Position numbers and translations under genes: made by a program. A stretch of DNA of 10,959 nucleotides from positions 1-10,959 of the forward strand of contig CAJMSO010000035.1 of assembly GCA_905216075.1 (NCBI GenBank). The letters run 5' to 3'. Below, piece by piece: positions 5,100 through 10,959 of this stretch. The first letter of the stretch is position 1. The number at the start of each line of letters is the position of its first letter. The DNA is from an uncultured bacterium (GTDB lineage Bacteria > Actinomycetota > Coriobacteriia > Coriobacteriales > Coriobacteriaceae). The notes under the pieces were generated by a model. The model did no database searches. It was not told the origin of the DNA and was given only the letters and a program-made list of their open reading frames with translations.

Positions 5100-6446
5100 A
5101 TGATCGATCGCTATACCCGCCCGGAGATGGGACACATCTTCTCCCTCGAGAACAAGTACGCCATTTGGCAGGAGATCGAGGTCTTGGCCTGCGAGGCCCA
5201 GGCGGAGCTCGGCAAGATCGGTATTTCCAGAGACGAGGCCCAGTGGATCCGCGACCATGCCAACTTTGAGAAGGCGAAGGTCGATGAGATCGAGGAAGTC
5301 ACGCGCCACGACGTCATTGCCTTCCTGACCAACATGAAGGAGTACATCGATGCCGATGTTCCCGAGGGCGAACCCAAGCCCAGCCGCTGGGTTCACTATG
5401 GCATGACCAGCTCCGATCTGGGCGACACGGCCCTGTGCTACCAGCTCACCCAGGCCTGCGACCTGATCATCGAAGATGTCAAGAAGCTCGGCGAGATTTG
5501 CAAGCGTCGCGCCTTTGAGGAACGCAACACGCTCTGTGCCGGCCGCACTCATGGCATCCACGCCGAGCCGATGACCTTCGGCATGAAGTTTGGCTCTTGG
5601 GCCTGGGAGCTCAAGCGCGATCTGGACCGTCTTGAGGATGCCCGCAAGAACGTTGCCTTCGGTGCCATCTCGGGTGCTGTCGGCACTTACAGCTCCATCG
5701 AGCCGTTCGTCGAGGAGTACGTCTGCGAGCACCTGGGCCTGGTCCACGACCCGCTGTCCACGCAGGTCATCAGCCGCGATCACCACGCCTACCTTGCCGG
5801 CGTGCTTGCTACTACAGCGGCCACCTGCGAGCGCATCGCGACCGAGGTCCGCAACCTGCAGAAGACCGATACGCTCGAGGCCGAGGAGCCCTTCCGCAAG
5901 GGCCAAAAGGGCAGCTCCGCCATGCCGCACAAGCGCAACCCGATCACCATGGAGAAGGTCTGCGGCCTGTCGCGCGTTGTGAAGTCCAACGCCCAGGTCG
6001 CCTTCGACAACGTCGCCCTGTGGCACGAGCGCGATATTTCGCACTCCTCTGCCGAGCGCGTCGCCCAGGCCGATAGCTTCATCGCGCTCGACCACATGTT
6101 CCAGTGCCTCATTCGCGTTATCGACGGCCTGCAGCTGTACCCTGCCCGCATGATGGCCAACCTCAATAAGACCCGCGGCCTCATCTTCTCCTCCAAGGTT
6201 CTGCTGGCCCTCGTCGATACGGGCATCACCCGCGAGGATGCCTATGCTATCGTGCAGGAAAACGCCATGGCCACCTGGCACGAGGTGCAGGACTGTGTCT
6301 CCGGCCCCACCTTTAAGGAACGTCTCGAGGCCGATCCGCGCTGCACCGTCAGCCAGGAGAAGCTCGACGAGATCTTCGATCCGTGGGACTTCCTCACCCG
6401 TATTGACACGGTCTTCGATCGCCTGGAGCAGTTGAGCTTCGAGTAG
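5100..6446 (+). CDS. purB: Adenylosuccinate lyase
   Basis: This 448-residue cytosolic enzyme performs two purine steps: SAICAR to AICAR plus fumarate, and adenylosuccinate to AMP plus fumarate. It belongs to the fumarase/aspartase superfamily. Visible markers are TSSD at 103-106, AGRTHGIHAEP at 147-157 with the general-acid His region, and the family signature GSSAMPHKRNP at 271-281 carrying the catalytic Ser on the flexible loop. Length is close to the Bacillus-type PurB (about 430). The ATG at 5100 is chosen because AGGAG lies 5 bases upstream and the protein then begins MIDRYTRPEMG, the normal PurB opening; the in-frame TTG at 5034 has no support. It is transcribed alone: a strong terminator follows. 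Codon use and composition look like core chromosome. Confidence 0.97.
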   Translation: MIDRYTRPEMGHIFSLENKYAIWQEIEVLACEAQAELGKIGISRDEAQWIRDHANFEKAKVDEIEEVTRHDVIAFLTNMKEYIDADVPEGEPKPSRWVHYGMTSSDLGDTALCYQLTQACDLIIEDVKKLGEICKRRAFEERNTLCAGRTHGIHAEPMTFGMKFGSWAWELKRDLDRLEDARKNVAFGAISGAVGTYSSIEPFVEEYVCEHLGLVHDPLSTQVISRDHHAYLAGVLATTAATCERIATEVRNLQKTDTLEAEEPFRKGQKGSSAMPHKRNPITMEKVCGLSRVVKSNAQVAFDNVALWHERDISHSSAERVAQADSFIALDHMFQCLIRVIDGLQLYPARMMANLNKTRGLIFSSKVLLALVDTGITREDAYAIVQENAMATWHEVQDCVSGPTFKERLEADPRCTVSQEKLDEIFDPWDFLTRIDTVFDRLEQLSFE

Positions 6447-6489
6447 GGTTAACCTAATTCGACCGCTTGCGGATGCATTTCAACCTTTG

Positions 6490-6522
6490 GCGCCTTGCCC
6501 ATCTTGGGTGAGGCGCTTTTTT
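6490..6522 (+). terminator. Rho-independent terminator of purB
   Basis: GCGCCTTGCCC (6490-6500) pairs with GGGTGAGGCGC (6506-6516), an 11-pair stem with two G-T wobbles and a 5-base loop, followed by six T. It lies 43 bases past the purB stop. Confidence 0.93.
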
Positions 6523-6542
6523 ATCGCCGCATCAGCCCCGGG

Positions 6543-6581
6543 TATACAATGAAATCCGACTGCTGTTTCGATGAAGGGAGG
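6543..6581 (+). promoter_or_regulatory. Candidate -10 box and Shine-Dalgarno site for the binding-protein gene
   Basis: TATACAAT (6543-6550) is a plausible -10; the -35 (TTATCG at 6521-6526) is poor. AAGGGAGG (6574-6581) lies 3 bases before the GTG at 6585. The ATG at 6549 falls inside the -10 box and lacks a ribosome site, so it is unlikely to be the start. The short gap between GGAGG and GTG is slightly unusual. Confidence 0.5.
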
Positions 6582-6584
6582 CGC

Positions 6585-7421
6585 GTGCCCGGACGCACCA
6601 AGCGAGCCGCCATCGTCTCGTTTACGCTCATGCTCCTTGTTGCCGCCTGTGCGGGCGCCCTGACGTATACCGTTCGAAGCGGTTCTTCCTCCTCGAATGA
6701 AGCCGACAAAGATCTCCCGGTACTCAAAATCGGCGTTACGGATAACGACCCCTATGTGTATGTCGATACCACGGGCGATTATGCCGGTATCGATATCGAC
6801 ATCGCCCGCGAGGCCTGCAAGCGTGCGGGGATTAAGCCACAGTTTGTCGATATTGACTGGAACGATCGCGACCGGCTGCTCAAAAACGGTGATATCGATT
6901 GCCTGTGGTGTGATTATTCTCCTTGTTATCGCGAGGATAAGTATTACTGGACCGAGCCGTATCTAACCGTGACGGTCTCGGTTGCCGCCAAGAAAACGAG
7001 TGGCATCAAGTCCTTGGCGCATCTCGATGGAAGCAAGACCATCGCGGTGATTGCGGGCTCGGTGAGCGAACGCCGATTGCTCGCAGGGGATCTGGAAATC
7101 TCGCCGGACGTGCAAATCAAATCGTATGGTTCTGCCGAACTCTGCAAAGCCGCCCTCGCCAAAGGGTATGTCGACTGTTGGATGGCGGACGTTCAATCGC
7201 TTGATCGACTCGTCGCCCAGTATCCCGGCGTTTATCGTGTGTTTGCCGACAACGTTATGACGGTTGACCTGGGCGTTGCATTTGATGTTGCCTATGAGGG
7301 AGAGTGCGTCAAAAACCTCAATACCGAGCTGTTCGACATGGATCGAGACGGCACGATAGAGCGCATTGTGGACAATTACAAGGCAGGAGCGACGACGGGC
7401 GGGCAAGGAGCGGAATCATGA
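6585..7421 (+). CDS. Family-3 extracellular solute-binding lipoprotein, partner of a diguanylate cyclase
   Basis: With the GTG start this is 278 residues. A basic N-terminus (RTKR) is followed by a hydrophobic run and VAAC at 19-22, which fits a lipobox with Cys22 as the lipidated residue. The hydrophobic stretch continues a little past it, so a simple membrane anchor is also possible. From residue ~45 it is an SBP_bac_3 domain: LKIGVTDNDPYVY, then GDYAGIDIDIAREACKRAG (64-82, the family signature), LLKNGDIDCLW, YYWTEPY and a C-terminal DGTIERIVDNY. Such proteins bind amino acids or similar small polar molecules outside the membrane. No ABC permease or ATPase gene is nearby; instead the stop overlaps the next start as ATGA, so a sensory role is inferred. 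It has seven cysteines (22, 78, 107, 114, 187, 198, 241), more than usual. Ligand unknown. Confidence 0.88.
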   Translation: MPGRTKRAAIVSFTLMLLVAACAGALTYTVRSGSSSSNEADKDLPVLKIGVTDNDPYVYVDTTGDYAGIDIDIAREACKRAGIKPQFVDIDWNDRDRLLKNGDIDCLWCDYSPCYREDKYYWTEPYLTVTVSVAAKKTSGIKSLAHLDGSKTIAVIAGSVSERRLLAGDLEISPDVQIKSYGSAELCKAALAKGYVDCWMADVQSLDRLVAQYPGVYRVFADNVMTVDLGVAFDVAYEGECVKNLNTELFDMDRDGTIERIVDNYKAGATTGGQGAES

Positions 7422-9217
7422 CAAATGACAAGCACCGCTTGCGTCGAAAGATTCTGACCGTCATAGCTGTCAGCGTTATTGTCAGCGCTGTCTTATTAGG
7501 CCTGTTGTATGCGGTTGGAACCCATCGCTGCCTCGAAAAAACGCTTGGGTTTGGCCAAGAAACCATGGTGTTTTTGGAAAACGCTTGCGAAAAATATGAC
7601 CGCAACGAACAGGGGAGAAAAATCGAGACGACGCACGATTTGCTCGCCGCGGTCGAATCGTTTGCGACGTTCCTGTCCTCTGATCGCGTTGAGGTTAACG
7701 ACGATCTTATCGAGCAATTTGTTCATACCGAGAACCTTTCGGGGCTGATGGTCATGGATGCCGACGGTCATATGGCCGCCCACTACGACATCGATGGTCG
7801 CGATCCGCTCATGTTGTGGCGAGAGGAGCTGGCATGTTCGTCGGTCGCATCGATGTATCAAGGTTCCAAGGTGTCCTACTCAACTGTCGTCGAGCGCCGT
7901 GGTGTTGTTTTTGCCGTCTGTGCTGTTCCGTATGGCGACGGCGTTGCCCTGGCATACCGCTCATTTGTTCCCGATACGGCGGACGACTATTCATATGCCA
8001 TAGCCGACGTGCTTTCGGACAGCACCTTCCACCAGGGCCCCACGGTGCTTGTTATGGAGGATGCGGAGATTGTCTCATCCAACAGTGCCGATGCTGACAT
8101 GTCGCTCGCCCGACTCCTCACCAGCGCAGGGGTTGAGTGGAAAGATGACGGCCTGACGCCCATCGAATATCGAGGAGACAAATGGTACGCCGTGCGTGCG
8201 GCATATAAGGACTACCGCCTGTTTGCGCTATATCCCAAATCTGAGGTCATGTCTGACAGGATTTCATTTGTCGCCGTCGGCGTTTTGGTGTGCCTTGCGT
8301 TTTGGGTCGTGGTGCTGTTGGCTCGGAATATCGTTGACCACCGCAATTTGGTCGAAAAAGATAAACAGCTCGGCATTATCAATGCCATAAGCGCCATCTA
8401 CGATTCGACCTTCCTTTTGCATCTCGACACCCTCGAGATCGAGGGAATCAATATGTCGCCGGCGATAGCGAAGATATTTTCCGAGCACAACGAGGCATAT
8501 GACTTTATGGACACGGTCTGCCGGGATATCGTGAGCCCCGAAAGCCGCGAAGCGGTTGTGGGGCTCGTAGATATAAGTACGCTTCGTGAACGTATGGAGG
8601 GCGTACCGTACTTGGCTGCCGAGGTGCGAGATTGTCGAGGTGCTTGGTACTCGCTACAGGTTGTCCCCCAGCATCGCGATGAGCAAGGCCGGTTGGAGTC
8701 GGTCGTCGTGGCGACGCACAACATATCGATGGTCAAGCATGCCGAGGAGCTGTCATACCAAGACAAACTGACGGGGCTTCGCAACCGCAACTATCTTGAA
8801 TCGCGCGGAGATAACCTGGTAAACGAGGGCTTGCCCGTGAGCGTGATTATGTTGGACTGCAATTATCTCAAGCGGACCAACGACATCTATGGTCACGAGA
8901 TGGGGGATGAACTGCTGCGACGGACGGCGTCCGTGCTGCGGCGGGTGGCTGGTGCGGATTACCTGCCGATGCGCGTTGGCGGCGACGAGTTTTTGCTGAT
9001 TTGTCCCCATACTGACAACGAGTCTGCACTCGGGCTGGAACAGGACCTTTGTCTCGGTCTTGCCGCGGTAAGCGATGAGGCACTGACGGTCAGCGCATCG
9101 ATTGGCGTGACGACCGTCGAGACGGCTGGAAATACGCTGGCCGATGTATATCGTGTCGCCGACCACAATATGTATCGGGAGAAGCGCACAGTCCACGCAC
9201 AGGGTACGGGCTGCTAA
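7418..9217 (+). CDS. Membrane diguanylate cyclase with extracellular sensor and PAS-like linker
   Basis: This is a 599-residue protein. It has a basic N-terminus, TM1 at ~12-33, an extracellular region at 34-281 (double-Cache-like in size, not confirmed), TM2 at ~282-302, a PAS-like segment at ~320-440 and a GGDEF domain at ~445-590. The cyclase part has DKLTGLRNR (449-457), the metal-binding Asp480 in MLDCNYLKRTND, YGHEMGDE (491-498) and an intact GGDEF at 521-525, so it should make c-di-GMP from two GTP. The inhibitory RxxD site is absent: the matching position reads AGAD (511-514). The second Asp of the usual DxD is Asn482. The start at 7418 is set by AAGGAG 7 bases upstream and the ATGA overlap with the binding-protein gene. 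Together they look like one sensory unit. The stop is followed by a 113-base gap without an obvious terminator. Confidence 0.93.
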   Translation: MTNDKHRLRRKILTVIAVSVIVSAVLLGLLYAVGTHRCLEKTLGFGQETMVFLENACEKYDRNEQGRKIETTHDLLAAVESFATFLSSDRVEVNDDLIEQFVHTENLSGLMVMDADGHMAAHYDIDGRDPLMLWREELACSSVASMYQGSKVSYSTVVERRGVVFAVCAVPYGDGVALAYRSFVPDTADDYSYAIADVLSDSTFHQGPTVLVMEDAEIVSSNSADADMSLARLLTSAGVEWKDDGLTPIEYRGDKWYAVRAAYKDYRLFALYPKSEVMSDRISFVAVGVLVCLAFWVVVLLARNIVDHRNLVEKDKQLGIINAISAIYDSTFLLHLDTLEIEGINMSPAIAKIFSEHNEAYDFMDTVCRDIVSPESREAVVGLVDISTLRERMEGVPYLAAEVRDCRGAWYSLQVVPQHRDEQGRLESVVVATHNISMVKHAEELSYQDKLTGLRNRNYLESRGDNLVNEGLPVSVIMLDCNYLKRTNDIYGHEMGDELLRRTASVLRRVAGADYLPMRVGGDEFLLICPHTDNESALGLEQDLCLGLAAVSDEALTVSASIGVTTVETAGNTLADVYRVADHNMYREKRTVHAQGTGC

Positions 9218-9289
9218 TCTTGCCCCCACTAATCTATGCATCGTAGGATGTTGAATCGGTGCTTACGATAATAAGTCGGCCCAGGCGGG

Positions 9290-9295
9290 GATAAT
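9290..9295 (+). promoter_or_regulatory. Candidate -10 box for the TSCPD-lipoprotein operon
   Basis: GATAAT at 9290-9295 would start transcription near 9302, ~29 bases before the ATG. A second GATAAT lies at 9267-9272. Neither has a convincing -35. In the same gap, CTAATCT occurs twice (9214-9220 and 9229-9235) and ATCGTA/TACGAT (9240-9245, 9264-9269) forms a weak inverted repeat. Confidence 0.3.
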
Positions 9296-9330
9296 AGACG
9301 TCTGAAATTTCTTTCTGAGAGGGGATCTCA

Positions 9331-9594
9331 ATGATTAGTTTTGACTACAAGCCTCAGGGTGTATGCTCTCGCAATATCCACCTCAATCTTTCCGATGACG
9401 GCAGCAAAGTGCTGGGCGTCGAGTTTACCGGCGGCTGCGACGGCAATCTCAAGGCTATCTCCAAGCTGGTCGAGGGTGCTCCTGCCGATCGCGTAATCGA
9501 GGTTCTCGCCGGTAATACCTGCGGTATGAAAAAGACCTCCTGCGCCGACCAGCTTACGCGCGCTATCGAGGCCGCTCGCGCCGAGATCGCCTAA
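9331..9594 (+). CDS. Small TSCPD-domain protein, TIGR03905 type
   Basis: This 87-residue cytosolic protein has the layout of the TIGR03905 TSCPD family: an opening YKPQGVCSRNI (6-16), FTGGCDGNLKAI (32-43) and a C-terminal CGMKKTSCADQL (64-75). Four cysteines (12, 36, 64, 71) are the family hallmark and suggest metal or redox chemistry. The domain also occurs at the C-terminus of some ribonucleotide reductases, but the stand-alone protein has no established function. The eponymous TSCPD motif reads TSCAD here, with Ala72 replacing Pro. GAGGGG lies 6-7 bases before the start. The stop shares one base with the next start (TAATG), so the two genes are translated together. Confidence 0.9.
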   Translation: MISFDYKPQGVCSRNIHLNLSDDGSKVLGVEFTGGCDGNLKAISKLVEGAPADRVIEVLAGNTCGMKKTSCADQLTRAIEAARAEIA

Positions 9595-10805
9595 TGGGTA
9601 TCGCCGACCGCTTTAAGAATGGAATAACGCGTCGAGGTTTTGTACTGGGTGGCGCCGCTACCGGTACTGCTGCCGTACTGGCCGGTTGCTCGAAAAAAAC
9701 GGGCACGAGTGATGATGCCGCCGGCGAGCCGCAGGTTATCAAGGACGATTCAAAGATTGTCTCGATTACGGATGAGTACGAGGCTGTCGAAATCGACCTC
9801 GAGCCTGCAGCTTCGTGGACATTGCCTCTGGGTACGCTGCTGTACTACTGCGACGGCGATTACGCCGCGGCGATGATGGCACCCGCATCGGCGCGGCATG
9901 CCAACACGCTCGGTGTGCTCAACCTGGGCGACGGTTCGCTCACGACACTCATCGAGGACCCCGTCGAAGGTGCGGGGTATTCGTTTTACGATGTCCGCGC
10001 CGGCGATGGCGTATTTGCTTGGGTCGAGATGAACTTTGCGAATGCATCATGGAAACTCTATGCGCAAAATACGGCAGGTGCGTCGCTTGTCGGCGATGTG
10101 GTCGAGCTCGACCGAGGCGGCAAGGACTACGACCCGCCGCTGTTTACGGCGTTCGGATCGTCCGTCATTTGGTACAAGATGCCTGCTGCAGGTGGCAATA
10201 AGACGAGCCATGACTCGTATTGCTACCGCCGCTCGCTCGATGAGGCAAAGGCCGAGGCCATTTGGAAGTCAACGGGCCGCTTTGCATCCGCCCCGCGTGT
10301 GAGTGACGGCATCTTGACCATTTCCCCGCGTGTGCGCAACGACGAGGGCGTCTACTACGGCATGACGGCGATCGACCTGACGGACGGCAACAATACCAAG
10401 AGGGCTCAGCTGGTCCTTCCCTCATCGGTGTCTCCCTTCGAGGCCGTATATATGGGCGACACGTTTGTGTTCTCCATCGAGGCCACCTATAACGGCGTGG
10501 GAAGTCTAGGCAACATGGGCACCTATATCGGTAACGAGAACGGGACGTTCCTATTCCTGTCGCGCGAGCCGCTTGCGTGTGCTGCCGGCAGAAAAGGCAA
10601 ATATCTGGTTAAGGTTCAGGCATCGCATTTTCTGATCGATACCTCCGCCAAAACCTATGGTTCGCTGCTGTCGCCCGACCGCGCTCTCGAATATGGCGAT
10701 TATCCAGCTACGGCGGGTAAATCGAATACGTTTTTAACCTATGCCACGGTGCGTAATAGCCAAGGAATCCCCGAGACGGTTACCGCCCGCCTGTTCTCTC
10801 TTTAG
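9594..10805 (+). CDS. Tat-exported lipoprotein, possible beta-propeller
   Basis: This is a 403-residue protein. The N-terminus has a twin-arginine motif, TRRGFVLGG (12-20), then a mildly hydrophobic run and the lipobox LAGC (29-32), so it should be exported folded by Tat and anchored through Cys32. The mature part has a Ser/Thr/Asp/Gly linker to ~60, then repeated strand-rich units (for example LLYYCDGDYA, GVFAWVEMNF, SVIWYKMP, GILTISPRV, TFVFSIEA, YLVKVQASHF) that look like propeller blades with Asp-Gly turns. No enzyme motif is recognised. The gene overlaps the TSCPD gene by one base and so depends on it for translation; it has no Shine-Dalgarno site of its own beyond that context. Function unknown; an extracytoplasmic binding or scaffold role is a guess from the fold impression. 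Confidence 0.85.
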   Translation: MGIADRFKNGITRRGFVLGGAATGTAAVLAGCSKKTGTSDDAAGEPQVIKDDSKIVSITDEYEAVEIDLEPAASWTLPLGTLLYYCDGDYAAAMMAPASARHANTLGVLNLGDGSLTTLIEDPVEGAGYSFYDVRAGDGVFAWVEMNFANASWKLYAQNTAGASLVGDVVELDRGGKDYDPPLFTAFGSSVIWYKMPAAGGNKTSHDSYCYRRSLDEAKAEAIWKSTGRFASAPRVSDGILTISPRVRNDEGVYYGMTAIDLTDGNNTKRAQLVLPSSVSPFEAVYMGDTFVFSIEATYNGVGSLGNMGTYIGNENGTFLFLSREPLACAAGRKGKYLVKVQASHFLIDTSAKTYGSLLSPDRALEYGDYPATAGKSNTFLTYATVRNSQGIPETVTARLFSL

Positions 10806-10863
10806 CGCCGAGGGGTTAAAAGGGCGCCAACGGGGGAATAAACGCGTTGTAATTGTGAGTGCC

Positions 10864-10902
10864 GCCCGCCGAGCCGCCGCACTGTAGCGGTGCTCGGCGG
10901 GC
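10864..10902. terminator. Strong GC hairpin after the lipoprotein gene, without a T-run
   Basis: GCCCGCCGAGC (10864-10874) and GCTCGGCGGGC (10892-10902) are perfect 11-base arms, with an inner CCGC/GCGG pair (10877-10880, 10887-10890) and a 6-base loop. Neither side has a T-tract, so intrinsic termination is doubtful. It could be a Rho-linked or 3'-protecting structure. Confidence 0.5.
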
Positions 10903-10911
10903 ATAGGTGCG

Positions 10912-10959
10912 TTAAAATGGGCTTGTTCTTAGCTAATTGAGACAGGGGGGCCGTGTTAT
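10912..10959 (+). promoter_or_regulatory. Possible promoter and ribosome site of a gene beginning at the window edge
   Basis: TTAAAAT (10912-10918) resembles a -10 and AGGGGGG (10944-10950) a ribosome site. The last two bases, AT, would make an ATG 7 bases past it if the next base is G. A GTG at 10953 is also possible but only two bases from the G-run. The coding part is outside the window. Confidence 0.35.

Noticed and set aside
5058..6281. A 407-residue open frame on the minus strand inside purB
   Set aside because: It is an exact antisense shadow of a clear, complete PurB. Its Leu/Gly/Ala/Val-rich translation reflects GC-biased codons and it matches no family I know.
6495..6584. Longer binding protein starting at 6495 or 6549
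   Set aside because: The first start lies inside the purB terminator and the second inside a likely -10 box. The GTG at 6585 has AAGGGAGG and gives a clean signal sequence.

Overview
The window looks like a gut Coriobacteriia chromosome, most likely Collinsella or a close relative. This rests on moderately high GC by eye, the kind of core genes present (a PurB of Bacillus type, a TIGR03905-like TSCPD protein next to a Tat lipoprotein) and strong Shine-Dalgarno sites with frequent ATGA/TAATG gene overlaps. It is an inference from gene content, not a database match.

Layout. (1) Positions 1-~252 hold the right end of an IS256 (Mutator) family insertion sequence: the last 65 codons of its transposase and the terminal sequence. 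(2) Positions ~226-2560, minus strand, hold a compact restriction-modification operon: a small KxxNKQGF-type, possibly ribbon-helix-helix protein, then a 659-residue methylase subunit with an N-terminal PD-(D/E)XK-like domain, then the first ~35 codons of a specificity subunit (hsdS) cut off by the insertion sequence. (3) Positions 2561-3020 hold a promoter with an overlapping palindrome, then a noncoding stretch with two structured elements, one a good plus-strand terminator that can also fold a competing hairpin. (4) Positions 3021-4694, minus strand, encode an AlbA_2 (Schlafen-like) plus GHKL-ATPase-like protein of the COG2865 type. Its upstream region carries five copies of the 8-mer TAATGTAA, arranged as two inverted pairs and one single site, with a TATAAT box inside the first pair. 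(5) From 5100 on, everything is on the plus strand and looks like core chromosome: purB with a strong terminator; a translationally coupled pair made of a family-3 solute-binding lipoprotein and a membrane diguanylate cyclase; a TSCPD protein overlapping a Tat-exported lipoprotein; then a hairpin and what may be the start of another gene at the last bases.

How the parts may work together. The left half is an accessory, probably defensive, segment. The methylase subunit carries a visible nuclease-like core (D68, E88-x-K90, Q105-x3-Y109) and is followed directly by a specificity gene, so the system resembles BcgI-type (type IIB) enzymes, in which one polypeptide cuts and methylates and needs the S partner for both. 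With hsdS interrupted after ~35 residues, the system should be silent in this isolate unless the element excises or another S subunit substitutes. On the right, the binding protein and the cyclase overlap by ATGA, suggesting that an extracellular ligand is captured and signalled to c-di-GMP synthesis.

Most interesting for follow-up: the methylase-nuclease fusion with its IS-interrupted S gene, the TAATGTAA operator array over the AlbA_2/GHKL gene, the alternative hairpins at 2762-2803 with no attached gene, and the binding protein-cyclase pair.
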